From Chryseobacterium daecheongense (lineage in GTDB: Bacteria > Bacteroidota > Bacteroidia > Flavobacteriales > Weeksellaceae), in the NCBI GenBank assembly GCA_027920525.1, contig CP115858.1, positions 3,038,001 to 3,102,000 on the forward strand: 64,000 nucleotides of DNA. Reading direction: 5' to 3'. The translations under genes and the position numbers were made by a program. Below the pieces are notes generated by a model. It was given only the letters and a program-made list of their open reading frames with translations, was not told where the DNA came from and did not search any database. Position 1 is the first letter of the stretch. Every line of letters begins with the position of its first letter. Of this stretch, positions 51,167 to 59,177 are shown piece by piece.

Positions 51167-51328
51167 ATGGGATATTACAGAAAAGGGCACTATAAAAGAG
51201 ATGGCACCTGGGTAAGCGGACATTATGTAAATAAATACAGCAGAAAGAAATTTCAGAACGGGCCGGGTGGATGTGCTCTTATCTTTTTTGGAGGAATTAT
51301 TTCCGTGTTGGTATATCTTTTTTCCTGA
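51167..51328 (+). CDS. Small basic protein with a C-terminal membrane helix
   Basis: 53-residue product: a basic, tyrosine/glycine-rich N-terminal half (GYYRKGHYKRDGTWVSGHY) followed by one hydrophobic helix (about residues 36-52). The repeat-like KGHYKRDGTWVSGHYV pattern recalls short proteins of Bacteroidota with GTWVxxHxR repeats. Function unknown, and a coding signal this short is uncertain, but initiation, composition and tail fit a real gene. Confidence 0.55.
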   Translation: MGYYRKGHYKRDGTWVSGHYVNKYSRKKFQNGPGGCALIFFGGIISVLVYLFS

Positions 51329-51429
51329 TTTTTAATTGATAATATTCAAAGAATAAGAAAATGTGAAAGGTAAAGTTTTTATAAATTTCAAAAAAACATT
51401 ACTTTTATTTCGCATTAAATCAATTATGG

Positions 51430-52308
51430 ATGATTCTAGAAAAAGTAGATGTTGTCAACGATATCAGTAAAGAAGATTTTCAGAAAAATTATTTCAAAAA
51501 AAAGAAGCCCGTTCTGATCAAAAATTTTGCAAGACGTTGGGATGCATTTGATTTGTGGAACCTTGCTTACATTCGTGAAAAAGCAGGGGAGCAGGAAGTT
51601 CCGCTATATGATAACAAACCTGCTAATGCTTCTAAAAGCTCAGATGCTCCTGTTACCCATATGAAAATGAAGGATTATATCGATACGATTAAAAGTAAAC
51701 CTTCAGACCTTCGTATTTTTTTCTATATCATTACCGACAGGCTTCCGGAGCTATTAAAGAACTTTACCTATCCTGATCTTGGAATGAAGTTTTTTAAAAG
51801 ACTTCCAACCTTATTTTTTGGAGGAAGTGAGGCTCATGTTTTAATGCATTATGATGTGGATTTAGGAGATTTTATGCACATTCATTTTGAAGGAAAAAAA
51901 AGGATACTGCTTTTTGATCAGGAACAGTCTGCTTTTCTGTATAAAGTACCATTATCGGTTCATACTGTTTATGATGTAGATTATGAAAATCCTGATTATG
52001 AAAAGTTTCCAGCCTTGAAATATGCAAAAGGATATGAAATCTTCATGGAGCATGGAGATGCACTCTTTATTCCGGGAGCATTCTGGCATTTCAACAGGTA
52101 TCTTGAGCCGGGATTTTCACTATCGCTACGCGCACTCCCCAACAAGCCTAAAGTTTTTGCCAGTATGCTTTATCATGTATTTATCATGAGGTATACCGAT
52201 AAGCTTTTGAGAAAAGTTTTTAAAGCAAAATGGGTAAACTATAAACAGAAATGGGCGTACGAAAAAAGTACTGAAGCATTAGAAAGACATCTGAGAAAAG
52301 GCCGGTAG
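51430..52308 (+). CDS. Cupin-like (JmjC-type) protein
   Basis: 292 residues. The cupin_8/JmjC-type core includes the metal-binding HYDVD and the later WHFNRYLEPG, with substrate regions FFYIITDRLPELL and HIHFEGKKRILLFDQE. Related proteins are Fe(II)/2-oxoglutarate-dependent hydroxylases of proteins; most bacterial ones are uncharacterised. The C-terminal helical segment (about 245-292) is basic. Single gene. Confidence 0.85.
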   Translation: MILEKVDVVNDISKEDFQKNYFKKKKPVLIKNFARRWDAFDLWNLAYIREKAGEQEVPLYDNKPANASKSSDAPVTHMKMKDYIDTIKSKPSDLRIFFYIITDRLPELLKNFTYPDLGMKFFKRLPTLFFGGSEAHVLMHYDVDLGDFMHIHFEGKKRILLFDQEQSAFLYKVPLSVHTVYDVDYENPDYEKFPALKYAKGYEIFMEHGDALFIPGAFWHFNRYLEPGFSLSLRALPNKPKVFASMLYHVFIMRYTDKLLRKVFKAKWVNYKQKWAYEKSTEALERHLRKGR

Positions 52309-52317
52309 AATACTCTT

Positions 52318-52854
52318 TTATTTTCTGTCTTTTAAAAGGCCGAAAATAGTAGCATCTACAAACTTACCCTTTTCAAAAAAGAAATCGCGCATGGTTCCTT
52401 CTTTTTGAAAACCAGCTGAAAACAAAAGTTTTTCAGAAGAGATATTAGCGGGATCTATAAAAGCTTCTATTCGGTGAAGATTCATTTTTTCGAATCCGAA
52501 AGATAAAATAGGTTGTACCGCTTCTTTCATATAAGCTTTTTGCCAATATTCAGGATTCAGTTCATATCCTATTTCCGCCTTAAAATGTTCGTGAAACCAA
52601 TTGTGATAGCCACAGGTTCCTATAACCTTATTTTCTCCTTTCAGCTCAATAGCCCATCTAAATCCCTTATTATTTTCGAAATCGTTATTAAATGTGTCAA
52701 TTAGTTTTTCGGCCTCTTCCAATTCTGTAAAAGTTGCCAGATCATAATATTCCATCACAATATCTAAAGAAAAATATTCAAATAAATCTTTAGCATCATT
52801 CCGGGTAAGTTGTCGTAAAATTAATCTGTCTGTTTCTAATATTGGAAAATCCAT
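52318..52854 (-). CDS. GNAT-family N-acetyltransferase
   Basis: 178 residues of the RimJ/RimL type: RLILRQLTRNDAKDLFEYF at the start, then GTCGYHNWFHEHFKAEIGYE, EYWQKAYMKEAVQPILSFG (acetyl-CoA region) and RIEAFIDPANISSEKLLFSA. The acceptor is unknown, possibly a protein N-terminus or small molecule. Single gene, convergent with the cupin gene at nine bases. Confidence 0.88.
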   Translation of the reverse strand: MDFPILETDRLILRQLTRNDAKDLFEYFSLDIVMEYYDLATFTELEEAEKLIDTFNNDFENNKGFRWAIELKGENKVIGTCGYHNWFHEHFKAEIGYELNPEYWQKAYMKEAVQPILSFGFEKMNLHRIEAFIDPANISSEKLLFSAGFQKEGTMRDFFFEKGKFVDATIFGLLKDRK

Positions 52855-52955
52855 TACTTAATTTTATCGAAAAGTACGATAAAAAATTAATCAAAACAAA
52901 AGAGGAGCTCGTAAGATTAATAGAGAAACAATTTTTTAACCCTGAATTTATTTTT

Positions 52956-52963
52956 TAAATTTG
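52956..52963 (+). promoter_or_regulatory. Minus-7 box for mutS
   Basis: TAAATTTG, exact TAnnTTTG, 16 bases before the mutS ATG. Confidence 0.45.
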
Positions 52964-52979
52964 ACCTTCATTTTTTATT

Positions 52980-55565
52980 ATGGCAAAAACGAAGAAGGAG
53001 ACTCCATTAATGGCTCAGTATAATACCATCAAGGGAAAATACCCGGATGCTCTTTTATTATTCAGAGTGGGAGATTTTTATGAGACTTTTGGACAGGATG
53101 CAATCCGTGCTTCTCAGGTGCTTGGAATTGTGCTTACCAAAAGAGCGAACGGAGAAGGTCATATTGAACTGGCAGGATTTCCACACCACTCAGTAGATTC
53201 TTATCTGCCTAAGCTAGTTCGTGCAGGACTTAGAGTGGCTATCTGCGATCAGCTGGAAGATCCTAAAATGGTAAAAGGTATTGTAAAAAGAGGAGTGACA
53301 GAACTGGTAACCCCGGGAGTTACTTTTAATGATCAAGTACTTAGCTCCAAGAAGAACAATTTCTTGCTTTCAATCCATAAAGAAAAGGAAAAGTTTGGAA
53401 TCGCACTGGTTGATATCTCTACCGGAGAATTTTTGGTAAGTGAGGGAACTCTCGAAAAGCTTTTGCATATCGTAAGCACTTTCGATCCCAGCGAAATTAT
53501 CTATCAGAGAAGTGTTCAGATCCCTGAACAGTTGAAAAATAAAAGTGCTTTCAAACTGGAAGATTGGGCTTTTCAATACAATTTTGCATATGAGAAGTTA
53601 ACGGGGCAGTTCAAAACCAATTCATTAAAGGGATTTGGTATAGAAAATCTCTCCCTGGCAATTACAGCGGCAGGAGCTATATTTGCGTACCTTGTAGAAG
53701 ATACTCATCATAACTTACTTGCCCACATCACTAAAATCAAGGTGATCCCCCAAGATGATTTCCTGATGATGGATAATTTCACATTAAGAAATCTAGAGAT
53801 TGTATATCCAAGCAACCCACAAGGAAAGTCTTTGTTAGATATTATTGATAGGACTTCAACCCCAATGGGAGGCAGGCTCTTAAGAAGAAGGATTATTCTT
53901 CCGCTCAAATCTGTTAATGAAATTCAAAGGAGGTTATCCCTTATTGACTTCTTAAATGAGAACGATGGATTAAAATATGAGATCTCTCAATTGCTGAAAT
54001 CTATTTCCGACCTCGATCGTTTGATGGGAAAGTTAGCAGCAGAAAAAATTTCCCCGAAAGAAATAGGTTATCTTCGTCAGAGCTTAGTTAATATCCATAC
54101 AATTAAGGACTTACTTCATCCGTTTGCTGATGTGCTGGCATGGATTGAACCGCTTTATGATCTTGGAGAACTGATTCAGTCTTTACAGGATAGACTCAAT
54201 GAAGAACTTCCTGTAAATATTTCAAAAGGGAAAGTAATTAAAGAGGGGATTTCGGAAGAACTCGACAGGCTTAGAAACCTTCAAAGCAAAGGGCGGGGCT
54301 TTCTCGATGAAATGTGTCAACGGGAAATAGAAAGAACCGGGATTTCAAGCCTTAAAATAGATTTTAATAATGTTTTCGGATATTTTATTGAGGTCCGGAA
54401 CACTCATAAAGATAAAGTTCCAGGAGATTGGTTGAGAAAGCAGACACTCGTTAATGCGGAACGTTACATTACTGAAGAATTAAAAGAATATGAAAGTCAG
54501 ATTCTTGGAGCTGAGGAAAAGATTAGTGTTTTAGAGAATGAGTTATACAGGAATGTGTGCTCTGAAACAATGGTTTATATGGACCAGATTCAGGAAAATT
54601 CGAATATCATTGCGCAGCTCGATGTAGCGGTAGGATTATCGGAGCTTGCTGTTTCAGAAAGCTATACAAAGCCTATTTTGAATGATGGCTACATTGTTGA
54701 TCTGAAGGAGGCAAGACACCCAATTATTGAAAATGCTCTTCCTTTGGGAGAAAAATATATTCCTAATGATATCTTTTTAGACAAGGATTCCCAACAGATC
54801 ATTATGGTTACCGGCCCAAACATGGCGGGTAAATCTGCAATTCTTCGTCAGACGGCGATCGTCTGTCTTCTGGCGCAAATAGGAAGTTTTGTGCCGGCAA
54901 AACATGCTGAAATAGGGGTTTTAGATAAGATATTTACCAGAGTAGGAGCGACAGACAATATTTCTGCCGGGGAATCTACTTTTATGGTTGAGATGAATGA
55001 AGCGGCTAACATTCTTAATAATATTTCAGAACGGAGTCTGATCCTGTTGGATGAAATTGGTCGTGGAACATCAACCTATGATGGGGTTTCAATTGCTTGG
55101 GCTATCGCAGAATATCTGCACCAGCATCCAAGTCAGGCTAAGACATTATTTGCAACCCACTACCATGAGCTGAATGAGATGACAGTTAATTTTGAAAGGG
55201 TGAAAAATTTCCATGTTTCCATACAGGAAAATAAAGGGAATATTATCTTTCTGAGAAAGCTGGTTCCGGGTGGAAGTGAGCATAGCTTCGGTATTCATGT
55301 GGCAAAACTGGCCGGAATGCCGGCGAAAGTGGTTAACAGGGCTAATGAGATTCTAAAAACCCTGGAAGCAAGCCGAACTCAGGGGACTTCATCGGAAAGT
55401 ATTAAAAGAGTGACAGATGAAAATATGCAGTTATCATTTTTTCAGCTAGACGACCCTGTTTTGGAAAATATCAGAGAAGAACTTACTAAAATAGATATCA
55501 ATACGCTAACCCCAATAGAAGCTTTAATGAAGCTTAATGCAATAAAAAAGATGATTGGGGGTTAA
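52980..55565 (+). CDS. mutS: DNA mismatch repair protein MutS
   Basis: 861 residues, full-length MutS1. The mismatch-contacting Phe-x-Glu is in FRVGDFYETFG. The connector and core domains are followed by the ATPase with Walker A GPNMAGKSA, Walker B SLILLDEIGRGTSTYDG and the H-loop region ATHYHELNEM. A C-terminal helical part with a short tetramerisation-type tail follows. MutS recognises mispairs and recruits MutL. Single gene with a strong terminator. Confidence 0.97.
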   Translation: MAKTKKETPLMAQYNTIKGKYPDALLLFRVGDFYETFGQDAIRASQVLGIVLTKRANGEGHIELAGFPHHSVDSYLPKLVRAGLRVAICDQLEDPKMVKGIVKRGVTELVTPGVTFNDQVLSSKKNNFLLSIHKEKEKFGIALVDISTGEFLVSEGTLEKLLHIVSTFDPSEIIYQRSVQIPEQLKNKSAFKLEDWAFQYNFAYEKLTGQFKTNSLKGFGIENLSLAITAAGAIFAYLVEDTHHNLLAHITKIKVIPQDDFLMMDNFTLRNLEIVYPSNPQGKSLLDIIDRTSTPMGGRLLRRRIILPLKSVNEIQRRLSLIDFLNENDGLKYEISQLLKSISDLDRLMGKLAAEKISPKEIGYLRQSLVNIHTIKDLLHPFADVLAWIEPLYDLGELIQSLQDRLNEELPVNISKGKVIKEGISEELDRLRNLQSKGRGFLDEMCQREIERTGISSLKIDFNNVFGYFIEVRNTHKDKVPGDWLRKQTLVNAERYITEELKEYESQILGAEEKISVLENELYRNVCSETMVYMDQIQENSNIIAQLDVAVGLSELAVSESYTKPILNDGYIVDLKEARHPIIENALPLGEKYIPNDIFLDKDSQQIIMVTGPNMAGKSAILRQTAIVCLLAQIGSFVPAKHAEIGVLDKIFTRVGATDNISAGESTFMVEMNEAANILNNISERSLILLDEIGRGTSTYDGVSIAWAIAEYLHQHPSQAKTLFATHYHELNEMTVNFERVKNFHVSIQENKGNIIFLRKLVPGGSEHSFGIHVAKLAGMPAKVVNRANEILKTLEASRTQGTSSESIKRVTDENMQLSFFQLDDPVLENIREELTKIDINTLTPIEALMKLNAIKKMIGG

Positions 55566-55574
55566 TTTAATAAG

Positions 55575-55604
55575 AAAAAAGAAAGCCATATGGCTTTCTT
55601 TTTT
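55575..55604. terminator. Bidirectional terminator between mutS and the first peptide gene
   Basis: 13-base arms (55575-55587 and 55592-55604) around ATAT, with A/T tails on both sides; ends mutS and the minus-strand peptide gene at 55624. Confidence 0.9.
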
Positions 55605-55623
55605 ATGCTGTAGCTAATTTGAA

Positions 55624-55788
55624 TTAGCAACAATACCCATCTTGTATTCCCGGAACTCCTATTAATTCTTCCCCTGTATTTCTGTCAAAACAGCTAAATA
55701 CAACAGGGCAATCATGTCCCACACCTCCGTTAACTTTTTTCAACTCTTTTTTAGTTAATTTTATGATTCTGATGTTTGATTTTTTCAT
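55624..55788 (-). CDS. Double-glycine-leader Cys-rich peptide, copy 1
   Basis: 54 residues from ATG 55788; the longer in-frame start is rejected. Leader residues 1-22 end in the double-glycine cleavage motif LTKKELKKVNGG. The core (23-54) has four cysteines, C27, C33 and the C-terminal pair C53-C54, and shares CP, SC, DR, TG, GVPG, QD and YCC with copy 2. This is the bacteriocin-like or natural-product-precursor class of Bacteroidota. No maturation or C39-type transporter gene is present in the window. It has its own promoter-like TATTTTTA. Confidence 0.85.
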   Translation of the reverse strand: MKKSNIRIIKLTKKELKKVNGGVGHDCPVVFSCFDRNTGEELIGVPGIQDGYCC

Positions 55789-55835
55789 AATTATAATATT
55801 TAATTTGTTTAAAAATACATTGTTTTGTGTGAAAA

Positions 55836-55858
55836 ATGACACCAGATAATGGTGTCAT
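55836..55858 (-). terminator. Terminator of the second peptide gene
   Basis: ATGACACCA (55836-55844) and TGGTGTCAT (55850-55858); TTTTTC follows on the minus strand. It separates the two peptide genes into single transcripts. Confidence 0.8.
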
Positions 55859-55899
55859 CGTAGATTTGTTATTATTTGGTTAGCTATTAGTACAACCAA

Positions 55900-56061
55900 T
55901 TAGCAGCAATAATCATCCTGAACTCCTGGCACACCATAGCGTTCCTGACCTGTATGACGGTCAATGCAGCTGATTACCCTTGGGCAGACAACTCTTCCAC
56001 CGTTAATTTCTTTCAACTCTTTTTTAGTTAGTTTTTTTGATTTAGTGTTTGATTTTTTCAT
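55900..56061 (-). CDS. Double-glycine-leader Cys-rich peptide, copy 2
   Basis: 53 residues, paralogue of the peptide at 55624-55788. Leader 1-22 ends LTKKELKEINGG; the core (23-53) has cysteines C26, C32, C52 and C53. The spacing Cx5Cx19CC is identical in both peptides, and GVPG, DR and TG are shared, although much of the rest differs. Upstream it faces the thioredoxin-fold gene at 56213 with a palindrome between them. Likely secreted after removal of the leader; activity unknown. Confidence 0.85.
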   Translation of the reverse strand: MKKSNTKSKKLTKKELKEINGGRVVCPRVISCIDRHTGQERYGVPGVQDDYCC

Positions 56062-56144
56062 AATAAAAACTTTTAATTTGACTAAACTAAATTACATTTT
56101 TAATTCTGATATATCCATAATTGGTGAATGAAATTCATGAAAAA

Positions 56145-56160
56145 TACCTGAATTCAGGTA
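56145..56160. promoter_or_regulatory. 16-bp perfect palindrome between peptide copy 2 and the TlpA-like gene
   Basis: TACCTGAA/TTCAGGTA, exact palindrome in the 151-base divergent region. Position suits an operator for both genes; no regulator is known. Confidence 0.45.
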
Positions 56161-56201
56161 CATTAATTAGTTGAAAATCATTAATCAATGAAACTTTTTA
56201 T

Positions 56202-56209
56202 TAATTTTG
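56202..56209 (+). promoter_or_regulatory. Minus-7 box immediately before the TlpA-like gene
   Basis: TAATTTTG, exact TAnnTTTG, ends three bases before the ATG at 56213, so this would give a leaderless or near-leaderless transcript. Confidence 0.4.
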
Positions 56210-56212
56210 AAT

Positions 56213-56701
56213 ATGAAGCATTTCTTAAAAATTTTATTCCTATCATTAGGCGTTACCATTTCAAAGGCACAGCAGACTGAAATTTCTTCTGTGAAATATG
56301 AAGGGCTTGAAAAACGTATTCAGCAGGAAACCGATAAGTTCCTTGTCCTGAACTTTTGGTCAACGACTTGTGCTCCATGTGTAAAAGAACTTCCTGATTT
56401 TATGGAAGTAAATAACAAGAATAAAGACAATCCGAAATTTAAAATGATTTTAGTTTCACTCGACAGATTAGCGGATAAGGAAAGAGTGCTAAAGTTTATC
56501 AAAAATAAAAAGCTTACTGCTGAAGTTATTTTATTGGATGATATCAAAAGAATGAATACATGGATTCCCCGGTTCGAAAAAAGCTGGGATGGAAATATTC
56601 CCGTAACTTTGTTTTATAATGGAGGCGAAAAGATCTTTTTTAATGATAGAGAAATGAGCAAAACTGAACTTGAGTCTGTTATTAATAAAAATTTACTTTA
56701 A
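56213..56701 (+). CDS. Exported TlpA-type thioredoxin-fold protein
   Basis: 162 residues from ATG 56213 with a signal peptide (ending SKAQ). The thioredoxin motif is STTCAPCVKELPDF (CxxC). The later part (FKMILVSLDRLADKERVL, NIPVTLFYNGGEKIFFN) is of TlpA/ResA type. A periplasmic thiol:disulfide oxidoreductase is implied. It is the first of two thioredoxin-fold genes 14 bases apart and diverges from the peptide genes. Confidence 0.85.
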   Translation: MKHFLKILFLSLGVTISKAQQTEISSVKYEGLEKRIQQETDKFLVLNFWSTTCAPCVKELPDFMEVNNKNKDNPKFKMILVSLDRLADKERVLKFIKNKKLTAEVILLDDIKRMNTWIPRFEKSWDGNIPVTLFYNGGEKIFFNDREMSKTELESVINKNLL

Positions 56702-56715
56702 ATATTTATAATACT

Positions 56716-57375
56716 ATGAAGAACATAAAAATTATCATAACATCTTTTATTATTGGTTTCGGCTTATTGAGTTTTACCGCAAAGAATAATGAGAACACAG
56801 TAAAAGAGAAATATAGTTTTATAACATCTGAAAAAGGATACGAAATAGGAGATGAGGCAACAGATTTTAAACTGAAAAATATTGATGGCAAAATGGTTTC
56901 CCTTAGTGATTATAAAAGTGCTAAAGGCTTTATTATTATTTTCACCTGTAACCATTGCCCGTATGCTAAGAAATACGAAGACAGGATTATTGCGCTGGAT
57001 AAAAAATACAAAGAACAAGGTTATCCCGTAATTGCCATTAACCCGAATGATCCGAATGTACAACAGGAAGACGGATACCAGCAAATGATTGAAAGGGCTA
57101 AACAAAAAGGCTTTACATTTCCTTATTTAGTGGATGAGGGACAAAAAATTTATCCTCAGTATGGGGCAACTAAAACGCCGCATGTTTTTATTTTACAAAA
57201 AGAAAATGGAAAGAATATTGTTAAATATATAGGAGCGATCGATAACAATTACGACAATCCCAATGATGTTTCAGAGTATTACGCACAAGATGCAGTCAAT
57301 GCTTTACTAAAGGGAGAGCCTGTTAAAATGACAAAAACGGTTGCAATAGGATGTACCGTAAAAGTAAAAAAATAA
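56716..57375 (+). CDS. Exported thioredoxin-like (AhpC/TSA-related) protein
   Basis: 219 residues with a signal anchor or signal peptide. The redox site is IFTCNHCPYAKKYEDRI (CxxC within a peroxiredoxin-like scaffold; YEIGDEATDFKLKNIDGK opening). A third conserved Cys lies near the end (IGCTVKVK). It shares a transcript with the TlpA-like gene. Related proteins are peroxiredoxin-like thiol reductases of unclear substrate. A good terminator follows. Confidence 0.85.
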   Translation: MKNIKIIITSFIIGFGLLSFTAKNNENTVKEKYSFITSEKGYEIGDEATDFKLKNIDGKMVSLSDYKSAKGFIIIFTCNHCPYAKKYEDRIIALDKKYKEQGYPVIAINPNDPNVQQEDGYQQMIERAKQKGFTFPYLVDEGQKIYPQYGATKTPHVFILQKENGKNIVKYIGAIDNNYDNPNDVSEYYAQDAVNALLKGEPVKMTKTVAIGCTVKVKK

Positions 57376-57397
57376 TCTCCTATTTGTAATAAAAATG

Positions 57398-57425
57398 AAT
57401 AAAGCGGGCACATGCCCGCTTTATT
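57398..57425 (+). terminator. Terminator after the thioredoxin pair
   Basis: AATAAAGCGGGC and GCCCGCTTTATT arms around ACAT, then ATATCC; stem of about 12 bp. Confidence 0.75.
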
Positions 57426-57460
57426 ATATCCAGTATAATGACTTTTGTTAAACCCGGAAA

Positions 57461-57856
57461 ATGAAACTACAATTTAATATCAAATACCTTATTCTGACGA
57501 TTCTACTATTTCTGACAGAAGTTATAATTGCTACTGCAATAAAAAATGTTTTCTTTGTCAGGGCCTATTTGGGAGATGTTATTGTTGTAATCCTTCTTTA
57601 TACTTTTGTCAAAAGCTTCATTACAATTGATAATACAAAACTTATTACAGGAATTTTTATATTCTCTTGTATCATTGAATTTGCTCAGTATTTTAATGTT
57701 GCAGAAAAAGCAGGCTTCCAAAAAGGAAGCCTGATGTATATTGTTATAGGAAATTCATTTTCATGGGTAGATATCACATGTTATGCGATAGGATGTTTAT
57801 TTCTCTATCTTATCATAAAAGTAGCTGAAAATAAATCATTCCAGCCAGAAAATTAG
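57461..57856 (+). CDS. DUF2809-family (VanZ-like) membrane protein
   Basis: 131 residues with four membrane helices (about 9-27, 36-52, 60-78, 100-120). YLGDVIVVILLY, IEFAQYF and NSFSWVDITCYAIG match DUF2809. Function unknown. Its 3' end overlaps the end of the minus-strand gene 57836-58258 by about 20 bases. Confidence 0.78.
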   Translation: MKLQFNIKYLILTILLFLTEVIIATAIKNVFFVRAYLGDVIVVILLYTFVKSFITIDNTKLITGIFIFSCIIEFAQYFNVAEKAGFQKGSLMYIVIGNSFSWVDITCYAIGCLFLYLIIKVAENKSFQPEN

Positions 57857-58258
57857 AGGCTGTTTCATTTTCATTTTGACCTTTTCTCCATTTTTTTCTC
57901 CGGGAATCCATTTTGTATGTACACTGTGAAGAGCCTTCAAGAATTCTTTTTTTATGATTTCATTTTCGTAGGATTCTATTTGTATCTGGCTCATGCTGCC
58001 ATCTTTTTCTACTATAAATGTAGCTACCGCTTTTGCTGTACTGATATTGAGCCTAGTTAATAATGACGTTTGGAAATTGCTTTGAATCTTTCTTACAAAT
58101 GCCTGATGACCACCAGGAAATTCAGGGTTTTTGTATCCGGCAAGTTCGTCGGGAGAAATAACCGAATGGTTTTTCTGAGTGGAAGCAGAGTCTTTTTGTG
58201 CAGAAAGAAAGACCATGCAGAAAATTAAAGCAAAAAGGCTAAGATATTTTTTTATCAT
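57836..58258 (-). CDS. Exported TonB-C-terminal-like protein
   Basis: 140 residues with a signal peptide (ending FLSAQ). The domain after it (FPGGHQAFVRKIQSNFQ, AVATFIVEKDGSMSQIQIES, KWIPGEKNGEKVKMKMK) matches the TonB C-terminal fold of short flavobacterial proteins that lack a membrane anchor. Its role, if any, in energy transduction is unknown. Convergent overlap with the DUF2809 gene. Confidence 0.78.
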   Translation of the reverse strand: MIKKYLSLFALIFCMVFLSAQKDSASTQKNHSVISPDELAGYKNPEFPGGHQAFVRKIQSNFQTSLLTRLNISTAKAVATFIVEKDGSMSQIQIESYENEIIKKEFLKALHSVHTKWIPGEKNGEKVKMKMKQPLIFWLE

Positions 58259-58268
58259 CTTTTATTTT

Positions 58269-59177
58269 TTAACGGCCAAATCTGTCGTATTTATCCTCGG
58301 CATATTTGATGAAACGGTTTAATAAAGCAACATTTTCCTTTTCTACTGGGGAAAGATCATGATCTACATTATTCGAAACGGGAATATACCAGTCTGTATG
58401 TTCAAAGAAGTTTCTGTAGGTTTCTTTTTTAAATGAGTATCCATGTCTTGCAAAGACAGAGTTTTTGATGATTTCCATATCAAGTTTTCTCAGGTTTTTA
58501 AGATCTTTTTCTGTTAACTTCTGTTTGGAAGCATTGATTTTAAAAATAGCCTCAGAAGCGACCCTGTTTTTCGAGGTTGTATAGCTTTCTGTTTTTCCCG
58601 TCTCTTCATCAGTATACTTTTCAATAAAATCTTTAGGATTCGACCAATCTACCAGGTCAGAGTTTTCGTCCAGCATAAAGTTAGGGTTATACACAAAATC
58701 TTTTTTTATAAGCTTTAACGTCTTTGAAGGGGACTTTACTGCTGTTTTATTGAAGGCTGTCCATTTACCTGTTAAGCTGTCATTATTGAGCTTTATTTCA
58801 AATCTTCCATCGGTTTTATCATTTCCGGGTTCATCCAGTACAAAAGACTTTGTTTCTTCATTAAAAATGCCACGGAATGGTCGCTGATTGCCATTTACAA
58901 TGCTTTGTCCATATACACTGTCTTTGGTAATCTTGTTAATTTTTACAGAGATTTTTTTAAATATGTTATCTTCATATTCATTACCGTCATATTCGTCAAT
59001 CACTTTTTCCTTTCCGCCGAAATCACCCGTGTAGATTCCATAGTATTCTTTATGGATTTCCGGAATTACAACAGAGTCTTTTTTTGCCATTGCAGGGCCT
59101 GCACTTTTAGCTTCTTTTTTACAACTTGATAACGCGACTGCTAACAGAGATACGAGAGTGTAATTTAAAATTTTCAT
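58269..59177 (-). CDS. YARHG-domain lipoprotein
   Basis: 302 residues. Lipobox ALSSC and Cys19 mark a lipoprotein. The C-terminal 75 residues carry the YARHG-type motif (NSVFARHGYSFKKETYRNFF), a small extracellular domain associated with peptidoglycan or unknown ligands. The middle part is beta-rich with no family I know. Its start overlaps the stop of the DUF2306 remnant (ATGA). Confidence 0.85.
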   Translation of the reverse strand: MKILNYTLVSLLAVALSSCKKEAKSAGPAMAKKDSVVIPEIHKEYYGIYTGDFGGKEKVIDEYDGNEYEDNIFKKISVKINKITKDSVYGQSIVNGNQRPFRGIFNEETKSFVLDEPGNDKTDGRFEIKLNNDSLTGKWTAFNKTAVKSPSKTLKLIKKDFVYNPNFMLDENSDLVDWSNPKDFIEKYTDEETGKTESYTTSKNRVASEAIFKINASKQKLTEKDLKNLRKLDMEIIKNSVFARHGYSFKKETYRNFFEHTDWYIPVSNNVDHDLSPVEKENVALLNRFIKYAEDKYDRFGR

